A stretch of DNA of 54,236 bases from an uncultured bacterium (GCA_905216215.1 CAJMSZ010000014.1:1-54236), one strand, 5' to 3'. Numbered from the stretch's first letter, positions 1 to 8,199 are shown. Notes: generated by a model from the letters alone, not told the origin. Made by a program: numbers and translations.

Positions 1-41
1 CAGCAGCCCCCGTTTCGTGGTCTGCGTGTAGTTCCTTGTAA

Positions 42-746
42 ACTGACCTAAAGAAAGATACAAATTATAAAGATGTTACAAGCTTAAAGGGAAGCAAATT
101 CGCATATGCAGGTATCCATCCGGTTGTAGGTATGGCATTACTTGATGCAGGAATTGACCCACAGACAGATGTTGAATGGCTTACATACAGCACAAACAGT
201 GACCGTCTTGCAGCAGTTGTTGCCGGCGAAGCTGATTATGCAGTACTTAGTGGAGACCAGTTATTTACAGTAGGAAATAACGATGAAATCGAAATCAAAG
301 CATGGTTAGATGACCTTGTTCCAAACTATGGATGCTGCCGTATGAACATGAACACAGACTTTGTAAAGAAGAACCCAACTACAGTAAAACTTCTTTTGAA
401 AGCACTTATCCGCGCAGAACAGTGGTATCTTGCTAACAAAGAAGAATGTGTATCTATTCTTGCAAAGGAAATCGGTGCAGATGAAGACTATGTTGCAGCA
501 TATCTGTTAAATGAAAACTATGTTTCAAGTGTAGACCCATGTAAGAACTCTGTAATCAAGACATGGGAAGGCATGATTAAGATGGGATTCATTGATGAAA
601 ATGCTGCTAAAGATATCAAGATTGAGGACCACATCAATACAGAACTTTACAAAGAAGCCCTTGATGAATGTGTAGCTGAATATCGTGATGAAGACCCAGA
701 TTTCTACGATGGAAGAGTGAAATTCTTCGAAGAAAACGATCAATAA
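42..746 (+). CDS. ABC transporter substrate-binding protein, NMT1/SsuA-like (5' end missing)
   Basis: C-terminal part, about 234 codons, of a periplasmic-type binding protein of the NMT1/TauA/SsuA class. The stretch ...DVTSLKGSKFAYAG... matches the hinge entry of that fold, where family members read D-x-x-D-L-K-G-K-K-I-G-V, and is followed by the ligand-domain pattern GMALLDAGIDP. The open frame can be read back only to 42, because TAA occurs in this frame at 39-41. The preceding bases encode a plausible continuation (RGLRVVPCKLT) in frame 1, so a frameshift or an end-of-contig error is likely. The permease at 833 follows after a hairpin, so this is the receptor of an importer whose ATPase lies outside the window. 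The ligand is unknown; the dehydratase downstream hints at a carboxylate or sugar acid (inference). Confidence 0.75.
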   Translation, partial: TDLKKDTNYKDVTSLKGSKFAYAGIHPVVGMALLDAGIDPQTDVEWLTYSTNSDRLAAVVAGEADYAVLSGDQLFTVGNNDEIEIKAWLDDLVPNYGCCRMNMNTDFVKKNPTTVKLLLKALIRAEQWYLANKEECVSILAKEIGADEDYVAAYLLNENYVSSVDPCKNSVIKTWEGMIKMGFIDENAAKDIKIEDHINTELYKEALDECVAEYRDEDPDFYDGRVKFFEENDQ

Positions 747-767
747 TCAGTAACAGGATGAGAAACT

Positions 768-803
768 CAATTCCGCCGTTTACGCTGCGGAATTGGTTTT
801 TTT
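768..803 (+). terminator. intrinsic terminator or attenuator between binding protein and permease
   Basis: A 9-bp perfect stem (768-776 with 787-795, CAATTCCGC/GCGGAATTG) is followed by seven T's. It lies between two genes of one transporter, so it more likely trims transcript dosage (excess binding protein over permease) than ends the operon. Confidence 0.8.
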
Positions 804-832
804 ATGAGAATGTATTTTAGATGGAGGTATCT

Positions 833-1594
833 ATGCAAAAAGTTTTAAAATTTATAAAAGATTATTGGATAACGGTTTGTATTTATTTAGCTATGTTTTT
901 AGGGTATAAATATATCGCAGATAACCAGCTTTTTGGTGGATATCTCTTCCCATCAGTAAGTAAAGTGGCTGGCTCATTCCGGGATAACATAGGAACCCTT
1001 TTCTTAAATATGTTTTATTCCTTCCAACTTATGATTCCGGCAATTGTCATTGCAGCAGCCATTGCCATTGTAGGAGGAACGATTCTCGGTATGCATAAGA
1101 AAATCCGGAAGGTTGTATATCCGGTTGTATATTCAATCAGTGTCATTCCTTCGATTCTGATGTCACCATTTGCACTGCTTATGGCACCGAACTTCAGAAC
1201 AGCTTCTTTGTTCCTGGTGGTATATAATACAATCTGGGCAACATTATTTGCCACAATCAACGGTATTATGACAATTGATAAGGTGTTTCTTGATAAAGCG
1301 AAAACATTGGAATTAAATCCGGTTGAAAAAATGTTTCAGGTAATCCTGCCTGCGGCTATGCCGTCTATTATGTCAGGATTTATCAACTCACTCAGAGGTT
1401 CTTTCGTAGTACTTGTATATGCAGAAATGTATGGCGCGAAGTATGGCATGGGCTACTATGTAAAGAAATTCGCTGAATATGGACTTTACAGTGAAGCATG
1501 GAGCGGATTTATTTTCATGGTTGTAATATTGGTTATTGTAATGCAGTTATTTGAAAAAGTGAAAAACCGCATTCTGAGATGGACTTTGAATTAA
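833..1594 (+). CDS. ABC transporter permease, NitT/TauT (SsuC-like) family
   Basis: Membrane subunit of 253 aa with about six hydrophobic segments. The BPD_transp_1 core is visible, with the EAA-type cytoplasmic loop around residues 145-180 (LDKAKTLELNPVEKMFQVILPAAMP), which contacts the ATPase. I chose ATG 833 over the in-frame ATG at 821 because the GGAGGT Shine-Dalgarno (823-828) sits just before 833. It pairs with the binding protein upstream and ends 26 nt before the dehydratase start, which suggests one transcription unit. No ATPase gene is in the window; it is probably upstream or shared. Substrate is not readable from sequence. Confidence 0.85.
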   Translation: MQKVLKFIKDYWITVCIYLAMFLGYKYIADNQLFGGYLFPSVSKVAGSFRDNIGTLFLNMFYSFQLMIPAIVIAAAIAIVGGTILGMHKKIRKVVYPVVYSISVIPSILMSPFALLMAPNFRTASLFLVVYNTIWATLFATINGIMTIDKVFLDKAKTLELNPVEKMFQVILPAAMPSIMSGFINSLRGSFVVLVYAEMYGAKYGMGYYVKKFAEYGLYSEAWSGFIFMVVILVIVMQLFEKVKNRILRWTLN

Positions 1595-1620
1595 CAGAAA
1601 ATGATGGAGGCAAGACGATA

Positions 1621-2808
1621 ATGAAGATTACAAAAGTAGATGTTATGATTATGGATTTAAAGCCGGAAGACAACAAGACATGGAAGCCGGTTTTATGCCG
1701 TGTATACACAGATGCAGGAATCTACGGCGATGGAGAAGCTGCAATGGCTTATGGCAGTGGTTCCACAGGTGCATTCAGCACAATTGTAGATTTTGCGCAT
1801 AAGATTGTAGGAATGGACCCGCTTCAGACAGAATTTATCTGGGAAACGTTATATAAAGAAACATTCTGGGGACAGAATGGTGGTCCTGTTATTTTCTCGG
1901 CAATTTCAGCACTTGATGTTGCTCTGTGGGATATTAAAGGAAAATATTTCAATGTTCCGCTTTATCAGTTACTTGGCGGAAAGGTTCGTGACAAGTTAAG
2001 ATGTTATGCCAGCCAGCTTCAGTTTGGGTGGGGAGAAAAGAAGACTCCGGCCATTACGATTGAAGATTATGTAAATAATGCGAAAAAAGCAGTTGCGGAA
2101 GGTTACGATGCAATTAAGATTGACTTCTTTACCTTTGATGAAGAAGGAAGAAGACTGAATCATGAAGATACCACAAGACTGCTTCCTCCAAAGTATGTGA
2201 ATATGGTAATTAACCGTCTTGCGGCAGTTCGTGAGGCAGTAGGACCAGATGTAGATATCATTATGGAAAATCATTCTTACATTGATGCACAGGTAGCTGT
2301 TCAGCTTGGACGTCTTGCAGAAAAATATAACATTTTCTGCTTTGAAGAACCATGTACACCGAATCCGAAGATGAACAAGTATGTACACGATCATCTGAAT
2401 ATGCCAATCGCCCAGGGCGAACGTATTTACACAAGATGGGGCTACGCACCATATTTTGAAGACGGTTCTATTCAGATGATTCAGCCGGATATCGGAAACT
2501 GCGGTGGAATCACAGAGACAAAGAAGGTGTGCGACCTTGCTCACATCTATGATGTAGGGGTACAGATTCATGTTTGCTCAAGTCCGCTTCTTACAGCAGC
2601 ATCCCTTCATCTGGAAGCAGCGATTCCAAACTTCACGATTCATGAACATCATGTATATAATCGATATGATTATAATAAACGCTTATGCAAATATGATTAC
2701 CAGCCGGTAGACGGATATTTCACTGTTCCGGAACTTCCGGGAATTGGAAACGAATTCAGCGATTTCGTATTTGAAAATGCTACAATGAAAACAACAGTTT
2801 CCCTGTAA
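1621..2808 (+). CDS. mandelate racemase/muconate lactonizing enzyme family protein, sugar-acid dehydratase-like
   Basis: An enolase-superfamily enzyme of 395 aa, abstracting a proton alpha to a carboxylate. Visible landmarks are the N-terminal capping domain, AIKIDFF in the barrel, three successive acidic metal-ligand strands (IIMENHS, CFEEP, AQGERIYTR), and a late IQPDIGNCGG ... IHVCSSPL segment with the His typical of galactonate/gluconate/mannonate dehydratase (RspA-like) members. ATG 1621 is chosen because GGAGG at 1612-1616 precedes it; the longer frame from 1579 would overlap the permease. Coupling to a NitT/TauT-like importer suggests catabolism of an imported acid. Exact substrate unknown. 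Confidence 0.85.
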   Translation: MKITKVDVMIMDLKPEDNKTWKPVLCRVYTDAGIYGDGEAAMAYGSGSTGAFSTIVDFAHKIVGMDPLQTEFIWETLYKETFWGQNGGPVIFSAISALDVALWDIKGKYFNVPLYQLLGGKVRDKLRCYASQLQFGWGEKKTPAITIEDYVNNAKKAVAEGYDAIKIDFFTFDEEGRRLNHEDTTRLLPPKYVNMVINRLAAVREAVGPDVDIIMENHSYIDAQVAVQLGRLAEKYNIFCFEEPCTPNPKMNKYVHDHLNMPIAQGERIYTRWGYAPYFEDGSIQMIQPDIGNCGGITETKKVCDLAHIYDVGVQIHVCSSPLLTAASLHLEAAIPNFTIHEHHVYNRYDYNKRLCKYDYQPVDGYFTVPELPGIGNEFSDFVFENATMKTTVSL

Positions 2809-2822
2809 AATAATTGAATTAG

Positions 2823-2866
2823 CAAGAAGCAGTTGCCATACCTTACAGAATGACAACTGCTTCTTG
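2823..2866. terminator. strong 13-bp hairpin, probable bidirectional terminator
   Basis: Perfect 13-bp inverted repeat (2823-2835 with 2854-2866, CAAGAAGCAGTTG/CAACTGCTTCTTG) between the convergent dehydratase and Rpn genes. The T-tract is weak (TTCTTGTATAT), so termination efficiency is uncertain. Confidence 0.6.
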
Positions 2867-2907
2867 TATATGCATCAACTATCAATTTCGTGGTTTGATT
2901 TTGATTG

Positions 2908-3879
2908 TTATTCGCCTAAAATTCCTTTCACCTGCTCCAGCGATAACCCACAATCCGTAGAAATTTCTTCCAGTGTCTTTCCTGACTGTTTTAACTGGAT
3001 AATTCTGGCCGCCAAAGCTAAACCTTCAGCCCGACCCTGTGTCAGACCTTGTTCCAGACCTTGTTCCAGACCTTGTTCCAGACCTTGTTCCAGACCTTGT
3101 TCCAGTCCTTGCTTCAAACCTTGTTTACGCCCTTCTTCGAGGCCTGTTTTAATAGCCCAGTTCCGTCTGGCTCTATCATCCCGAATCGCTTTTTCTCGCG
3201 CTTCGTATTCTAACCGCTTTTGTTCATCGGCACTAAGTTCAAATATAGTGTTTACAGCCTCTTCTATATATTCATCCTGCTTTGCCATAGTCTCAAAATC
3301 CTCCTGCGTTTTACCACTAAAGAATTCCATCCATCGAATAACCAGCTCATCTGAAATCATTTCGCCATGTGCAAGCTTTGCGCGTGCTGCCGGTAATTTT
3401 GGAAGCTCTAAAATATGTAATTCCAGCAAATCTGTGTATATTTCCCCATTTTTGCAATTACAGAGGTTGATTTTGTGATAACATTCATCACTTTCCGGAA
3501 AACGTACAAAATCGAGAATGCCTACATGAACACATTTTTTAAGCTTTTCGTAGTCTTCGCCTTTTCGGATTTGTTCGGTATACATTTTTGTTAAATAAAA
3601 TAAAACCCGTTTATCCCATGAACCAAAATATGCTACCTGCATTTCCAAATCCATTTTCGTATCATCTGCCAATAGAATCTTTACATCCAGAACAGAGAGC
3701 TTATCATCGGCGTAGTCTCTCTTTGTCTCTGTTGGCATCAGGATGGTTTCTGCAATTTCTTCCGGCGATTTCTTTAGAATGCACGAAATGAATCCCTTTC
3801 GTACTTTCGGGTTCTGCATTAATTCTTTGAAACAGAAATCATTAGTTGGTGACATAATAAACTGATTGTTATTATTCAT
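2908..3879 (-). CDS. Rpn family recombination-promoting nuclease/putative transposase (PDDEXK_2)
   Basis: A protein of 323 aa. The start MSPTNDFCFKELM and the PD-(D/E)xK core (LDVKILL ... MDLEMQ, residues ~63-82) followed by KRVLFYLTKMY match the PDDEXK_2/Rpn family of nuclease-like transposase relatives. The tail carries tandem GLEQ tetrapeptides (about residues 252-280) before a C-terminal helix-turn-helix-like segment (KTLEEISTDCGLSLEQVKGIL). Family members are often multicopy and repeat-tailed. No terminal inverted repeats or target duplication were recognised around it, so it is probably a stationary family member rather than an intact insertion sequence. Monocistronic on the minus strand. 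Confidence 0.85.
   Translation of the reverse strand: MNNNNQFIMSPTNDFCFKELMQNPKVRKGFISCILKKSPEEIAETILMPTETKRDYADDKLSVLDVKILLADDTKMDLEMQVAYFGSWDKRVLFYLTKMYTEQIRKGEDYEKLKKCVHVGILDFVRFPESDECYHKINLCNCKNGEIYTDLLELHILELPKLPAARAKLAHGEMISDELVIRWMEFFSGKTQEDFETMAKQDEYIEEAVNTIFELSADEQKRLEYEAREKAIRDDRARRNWAIKTGLEEGRKQGLKQGLEQGLEQGLEQGLEQGLEQGLTQGRAEGLALAARIIQLKQSGKTLEEISTDCGLSLEQVKGILGE
3031..3126 (-). repeat. 12-bp tandem repeat inside the Rpn gene
   Basis: Five exact copies of CAGACCTTGTTC (plus strand) occupy 3043-3102, flanked by diverged copies at 3031-3042, 3103-3114 and 3115-3126. It encodes repeated GLEQ/GLKQ units. Since 12 is a multiple of three, copy-number slippage would change tail length without breaking the frame. 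Confidence 0.95.
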
Positions 3880-4153
3880 TAGTATCCCTCGCTTTTCTTA
3901 TTTTCACGAGCGATATTACTATACTTATCATAGCATATATTTATGGTTTTTTACAGTTCTAAATGCCCGTGAATCTTTTGTTAAATCATTGATTTTGCAA
4001 GCATACCATAAATTTTTTCCTTTGTGTGATTTCCGATATTCTTCGGTATTTTTCGATAAAATGTTACATAAACCATTACAATCATTACAAAAATCAAAAA
4101 TGGAAAAATTTTCCTTGTAAAAGTAATGGTTATTCACTATAATAAGTCCGTAA

Positions 4154-4891
4154 TTAAGTGATTGGAAATTGCAGAACAAAGGTTGTTCCTTTATTGGGGG
4201 TAGAATCAACCGAGATGCAGCCATTGTGAGCCATAATGGTCTTTTGGACGATTGCAAGTCCAAGGCCGGTTCCACCAATTTTGTGTGTTACGAAAGTGTC
4301 GAAAATAGTATCCAAATCTTCCACAGCAATTCCGCATCCTGTATCGGAAATGCGGATGATGAAATGATTTCCTGTAAGTGTGGTTTCCAGGTAGATGGAG
4401 CCATTTCCGGAGATTGCTTCCTTCGCGTTTTTCAGAAGATTCAGAATCGCTTCTCTTAGTTTTACCGAATCACCGTTATACATTACAGGATCGGAAATAA
4501 CAAGAGATGTGAATTCAATATCTGTATCGCTGCAGGTGGCCGCAAAGGAAAGACAGATTTTTTTCAAAAGTTCTGTGAAGGAGAAGAGCTCCCTGCGAAG
4601 TCGTTCGCTGTTATTGTAGGCTGATAGCTCGTTTAAGAGTTGATTGATAAATTCCAGATCATCACAAATCTGACCCCAGTATTTGAAGTTTTTGACTTCC
4701 GGATGCTGGGTTTCTGTCATTTGAAGCATACTGTACACGAGCGACAGGGGATTTCGGATTTCATGACTGATTTTGCTGACCGTATATTGGTGGGTATCCA
4801 GAAGTTTCTGAATCAAAGCCTTATTTTCTGGACTTTTGTCCATGAGAAGTTGTAATTGTTCATAATCACTGGTTGTAAATGACATATTCAT
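4154..4891 (-). CDS. soluble sensor histidine kinase (orphan)
   Basis: A kinase of 245 aa with no membrane segment. A short N-terminal helix leads to the HisKA dimerisation box SKISHEIRNPL (phospho-His at ~43). Then come the N-box NLLKNAKEAI, G1 box DTGCGI, F-like box IFDTFVTHK and G2 box GGTGLGL of the HATPase_c domain. There is no PAS or other sensor domain and no response regulator beside it. ATG 4891 is preceded on the minus strand by AAAGGCGG. In clostridia, orphan soluble kinases often feed Spo0A directly; spmAB elsewhere in the window makes that plausible, but it is inference only. Confidence 0.88.
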   Translation of the reverse strand: MNMSFTTSDYEQLQLLMDKSPENKALIQKLLDTHQYTVSKISHEIRNPLSLVYSMLQMTETQHPEVKNFKYWGQICDDLEFINQLLNELSAYNNSERLRRELFSFTELLKKICLSFAATCSDTDIEFTSLVISDPVMYNGDSVKLREAILNLLKNAKEAISGNGSIYLETTLTGNHFIIRISDTGCGIAVEDLDTIFDTFVTHKIGGTGLGLAIVQKTIMAHNGCISVDSTPNKGTTFVLQFPIT

Positions 4892-4963
4892 ACCGCCTTT
4901 CTGAGGTTAGTGTAGCATTGGCGATATGGATAATCAAATGTTTTTTGAATGGAGGATGGTAGT

Positions 4964-5380
4964 ATGAGAGACGATAACTGCATTTTTTGTAAGCTTGCAA
5001 ATGGTGAAATTCCGACAGCCACCATTTACGAAGATGATGAGTTCAAAGTCATTCTTGATCTTGGACCGGCTACAAAGGGACATGCCCTGATTTTGCCAAA
5101 AGAGCATTACGCAAACATTTATGAAATTGATGAAGAGGTTGCCGGAAGAGCATTTAAGCTTGCTAAGAAGATGGTAACAAAGCTTACGGAAGTTCTTGGA
5201 TGCGATGGATACAACATTGTACAGAATAATGGTGAGGCAGCAGGTCAGACTGTATTTCATTTTCATATGCATCTGATTCCGCGTTACAAGAATGATGATG
5301 CCGGATTTGGGTGGAAAAGCGGTGAACTTAAGGATGCTGACAGAGATGAGATTCTGGCAAAGATTGCCGAGGCAAAATAA
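4964..5380 (+). CDS. HIT family protein (histidine triad nucleotide-binding hydrolase)
   Basis: A 138-aa Hint-type protein. It starts with CIFCKLANGEIP (a CxxC pair that commonly binds zinc) and ends with the catalytic triad HFHMH at residues 99-103, followed by LIPR. Family members hydrolyse nucleoside phosphoramidates and related nucleotides in the cytosol. ATG 4964 is preferred over the in-frame 4949 start because GGAGG (4951-4955) precedes it. It is divergent from the histidine kinase and 35 nt upstream of a sigma factor. Confidence 0.92.
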   Translation: MRDDNCIFCKLANGEIPTATIYEDDEFKVILDLGPATKGHALILPKEHYANIYEIDEEVAGRAFKLAKKMVTKLTEVLGCDGYNIVQNNGEAAGQTVFHFHMHLIPRYKNDDAGFGWKSGELKDADRDEILAKIAEAK

Positions 5381-5415
5381 ATTAAGAATAAATATAACAG
5401 GATAGAGGAAAGCAC

Positions 5416-5958
5416 ATGGTTAAGAGGGAAAAGGATTTAGAACGTTTTTGGCATGTTTATGCTGAGAATAAGGATATTATTTTTAAGATCGTGATGCGAT
5501 ACTCTAACATGGATTATGATACAGCTCAAGATATCACACAGGAAGTTTTTGTGAAACTGTATGAGCACTTTGATACATACACAGAAGAATATCTTTTACA
5601 ATGGTTGATTGTAGCAGCCAGGCATGAAGTGTATTCATATTTAAGAAAAATACTTCGGGAAAGACCTGATGAAGCAGTGGATATGCATCTTCTGAAGGGC
5701 GAGCAGATACCAAGTGCGGAAGAGACGATTTTCGAACGCATAGAAGCAGGGGAACGTATTCGCAGAGGCGGATATCTTCTGGACAGGCTATACGAAACAA
5801 ATGAACGCTGGTATGAGGCAATGATGCTGGTTTATGTGAAAGGCATGAAACAGGCAGATGTTGCCGATGAAATGGGGATTAGTCTGGAGGTATTGCATAG
5901 TGTGTTGTACAGAGCACGAAAATGGGTAAGAGAACATATAAAACCGGATAATGAATAA
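5416..5958 (+). CDS. RNA polymerase sigma factor, sigma-70/ECF-like
   Basis: A 180-aa two-domain sigma factor. Region 2 lies at ~25-85, with AQDITQEVFVKLYEHF matching the core-binding and -10 recognition helix. Region 4 lies at ~130-175, where VKGMKQADVADEMGISLEVLHSVLYRARKW is the -35 helix-turn-helix. The linker is about 45 residues. There is no adjacent canonical anti-sigma gene. The closest candidate is the single-pass membrane protein at 7231, separated by murG on the other strand. Target promoters are unknown. Confidence 0.85.
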   Translation: MVKREKDLERFWHVYAENKDIIFKIVMRYSNMDYDTAQDITQEVFVKLYEHFDTYTEEYLLQWLIVAARHEVYSYLRKILRERPDEAVDMHLLKGEQIPSAEETIFERIEAGERIRRGGYLLDRLYETNERWYEAMMLVYVKGMKQADVADEMGISLEVLHSVLYRARKWVREHIKPDNE

Positions 5959-5983
5959 GATGACAAAGAACAGATTTAGCAAC

Positions 5984-6012
5984 AAACAGGTGTCAAATCG
6001 ACACCTGTTTTT
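5984..6012. terminator. bidirectional intrinsic terminator
   Basis: Perfect 11-bp stem AAACAGGTGTC/GACACCTGTTT (5984-5994 and 6000-6010) with a 5-nt loop and A/T flanks on both sides. It serves the sigma factor gene (plus) and murG (minus), which converge here. Confidence 0.92.
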
Positions 6013-6037
6013 CCAATATGATATATAAACAAATGAA

Positions 6038-7108
6038 CTATTTGTTTCCCGAAGCACTTTCTATTAACTGAATGATGGTTTCAATGGGGCTCTGCTGGGC
6101 AGAGCGCTGCATTGCAGTGACATATTGCCTGCGGTTTTCATAGAGTTCACGGATAGATTTCAGAAGCAGCTCATTAGTGAGGGTTTCCTCTTCCAAAACT
6201 TTGCTGAAGCCCTGGCGCTCGAAGGAACGAGCATTCAGGATCTGGTCTCCACGGCTCGCACTGGCAGAAAGTGGAATTAGAATATTTGGTTTCTGAAGAG
6301 CCAGCAGTTCACAAATGGCATTTGCACCTGCACGGGAAATGACAATGTCGGAGAGGGCAAACAAATGGCGCAGTTCATCCTGAATATATTCAAACTGGAC
6401 ATAGCCTTCCAGATTGCTTAAACTGGTATCAAGCTTACCTTTTCCACACAGATGGATGACCTGAAACTCCTTTAACAGTTCAGGGAGAATGGCGCGTACT
6501 GCCTGATTGACGGCAGTTGCCCCCAGACTTCCACCGATTACAAGGATGACTGGTTTGTTATCTGTGAATCCACAGAAAGCACGGGCCTTTTCCGGGTCAC
6601 CGGTCAGAAGCTCCTGGCGGATAGGAGAGCCGGTCAGTACGGCTTTGTCTTCAGGAAGTGCTTTTAAAGTCTCAGGAAAGTTACAGCATACCTTGTAAGC
6701 AGAGGGAATGGAAATACGGTTGGCAAGCCCCGGGGTCATATCCGATTCGTGGATAATGACAGGAACATGGTTCCGTTTTCCGGCAATGACCACAGGAACA
6801 CTGACGAAACCACCCTTTGAAAAGATGACATCTGGTTTCAAGGTTTTGATTAGGTGGTTTGCTTCATTAAAACCTTTTAGTACGCGAAATGGGTCCGTAA
6901 AATTTCTCAGACTGAAATAGCGGCGAAGCTTTCCGGAAGAAATTCCATGGTATGGAATCTGTTGCTTTGCAATCAGTTCTTTTTCGATTCCGTTATAGGA
7001 ACCGATGTAGTGTATGTCATATTGTAGTTCTCTTAATCTTGGTAATAATGCAATGTTAGGTGTCACATGGCCGGCGGTACCACCACCGGTTAAAATAATT
7101 CGTTTCAT
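6038..7108 (-). CDS. murG: UDP-GlcNAc--N-acetylmuramyl-pyrophosphoryl-undecaprenol GlcNAc transferase
   Basis: A 356-aa GT28 enzyme that converts lipid I to lipid II at the inner face of the membrane. Landmarks: N-terminal glycine-rich loop TGGGTAGHVTPN, FSKGGFVSVP, HESDMTPGLANR, the second loop VIGGSLGAT, and the donor-site signature SRAGANAICELLALQKPNILIPL. ATG 7108 is preceded on the minus strand by AGGAGG. It stands alone instead of in a dcw cluster, as is common for one of the MurG copies in clostridia. It is divergent from the DUF4367-like gene, sharing an intergenic palindrome. Confidence 0.95.
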   Translation of the reverse strand: MKRIILTGGGTAGHVTPNIALLPRLRELQYDIHYIGSYNGIEKELIAKQQIPYHGISSGKLRRYFSLRNFTDPFRVLKGFNEANHLIKTLKPDVIFSKGGFVSVPVVIAGKRNHVPVIIHESDMTPGLANRISIPSAYKVCCNFPETLKALPEDKAVLTGSPIRQELLTGDPEKARAFCGFTDNKPVILVIGGSLGATAVNQAVRAILPELLKEFQVIHLCGKGKLDTSLSNLEGYVQFEYIQDELRHLFALSDIVISRAGANAICELLALQKPNILIPLSASASRGDQILNARSFERQGFSKVLEEETLTNELLLKSIRELYENRRQYVTAMQRSAQQSPIETIIQLIESASGNK

Positions 7109-7138
7109 GGATTTGCCTCCTGTTTTTGAACGTTCATG

Positions 7139-7160
7139 TTTACAGTTTAAACACTGTAAA
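7139..7160. promoter_or_regulatory. inverted repeat, candidate operator between murG and the DUF4367-like gene
   Basis: TTTACAGT (7139-7146) and ACTGTAAA (7153-7160) form a perfect 8-bp dyad with a 6-nt spacer, centrally placed in the divergent intergenic region. The TACAnnTGTA-like core resembles BlaI/MecI/CopY-type operators, but no such regulator is nearby. Function is inferred. Confidence 0.4.
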
Positions 7161-7230
7161 TGGAAAGGTCAAGATGAATGGGGTAAGAAATGAAATGCAA
7201 AACGATAAAGCAGTGACGAGGAGGTCACGA

Positions 7231-8142
7231 ATGAAGAACAAACATGAGGAAATGGAGGAACTTCTGCGTAGTGAGCTGGACAGGGAAGCACAGGAGATTC
7301 TGGCGGAAATAGAGGCCGATGAATCCCTGAAGGACCTGAAGCTTCCAGAAGAAAATGAGGAAGCACTCTTGCAGAAGATTCAGGAATTAGAAGAAAAGAA
7401 GGCGGCTTGTGAAGCGATGCCTGAAAAAGACAAAGAAGCGCTCCGGCTCGGCCGGGAAATGCAGGCGCTCAAGGAAAATGGAAAAGATGCCACAGAGGCA
7501 GATGAAAATAAAGATTCAGAAGGAATGTCTAAAACTGTGCCATTTAAGAAACGCAGACGGAAACTATATCTGCTGGTGGCAATCGTTGCCATTCTTACAT
7601 TTGCAATAGGGATGACCAGTATCGGGGAAGTCCCACTGGTGACGGAGATTAAAAACCAGATACTTGGAACCAGTAAGATGGTGAAGATGAATTCGGCAAG
7701 AGAAGGGGATGAAAGCATTCAATCTGGAGAAGATAAAGAGGCATTGGCTCGTGAAGAGATAAAAAATGAGTTTGGAGTAGAGATAGTTCGTTTTGGATAT
7801 TTACCAGAGGGTGTTATTTTTTCTGATTTTGAAATAGACAGAACACTAAATCGGGCAACTTTGTTTTATCAATATACAGATAGCATTTTAGAATATCGAA
7901 TATCATTTTTGCCATCAGAACAAGTTGTGGGTTATCAAGTAGAAGATAAAATAGTGGATGAGCAAATATTGATGGTTGCTGAGGTCCCTATTGATTTAAA
8001 AGGCTATGAAGTAGCTGACAGTAAAGAAACTTTATATGTGGCGCAATTTGAGTATAAAGATACATATTACACATTAAATGCAACAACAGATATGGAAGAA
8101 GGGGAAATCATAGAAATTTTAAAAAATTTATATTTTTTCTAA
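7231..8142 (+). CDS. single-pass membrane protein with DUF4367-like C-terminal domain
   Basis: A 303-aa protein. A highly charged N-terminal half (residues 1-105, Glu/Lys-rich, coiled-coil-like) precedes a basic patch KKRRRK and one transmembrane helix (~110-130). The outside domain is DUF4367-like, ending YYTLNATTDMEEGEIIEILKNLYFF. ATG 7231 is chosen over upstream in-frame ATGs because GAGGAGG (7218-7224) precedes it. Topology (cytosolic N, external C) and family suggest an anti-sigma or sensor-like role, possibly for the sigma factor at 5416. That is inference; no zinc anti-sigma motif is visible. Base composition turns clearly AT-richer after about 7735, the start of the external domain. 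Confidence 0.7.
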   Translation: MKNKHEEMEELLRSELDREAQEILAEIEADESLKDLKLPEENEEALLQKIQELEEKKAACEAMPEKDKEALRLGREMQALKENGKDATEADENKDSEGMSKTVPFKKRRRKLYLLVAIVAILTFAIGMTSIGEVPLVTEIKNQILGTSKMVKMNSAREGDESIQSGEDKEALAREEIKNEFGVEIVRFGYLPEGVIFSDFEIDRTLNRATLFYQYTDSILEYRISFLPSEQVVGYQVEDKIVDEQILMVAEVPIDLKGYEVADSKETLYVAQFEYKDTYYTLNATTDMEEGEIIEILKNLYFF

Positions 8143-8199
8143 AATCTGCGTCAGTTTTTTCCTGCTTGTGCGTTAATATAGTGAAAGGCAGGGATAAAC

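Noticed and set aside
1996..2571. Minus-strand frame of 191 codons inside the dehydratase gene
   Set aside because: Shadow frame of a well-matched enolase-superfamily protein; no start site signals.
2864..3478. Plus-strand frame of 204 codons with Arg/Pro/Cys repeats
   Set aside because: It is the antisense of the GLEQ repeats of the Rpn gene, with no ribosome binding site; the minus-strand protein matches a known family.
2908..3879. Intact insertion sequence around the Rpn gene
   Set aside because: No terminal inverted repeats or target-site duplication were found; the only strong dyad flanking it (2823-2866) looks like a terminator.
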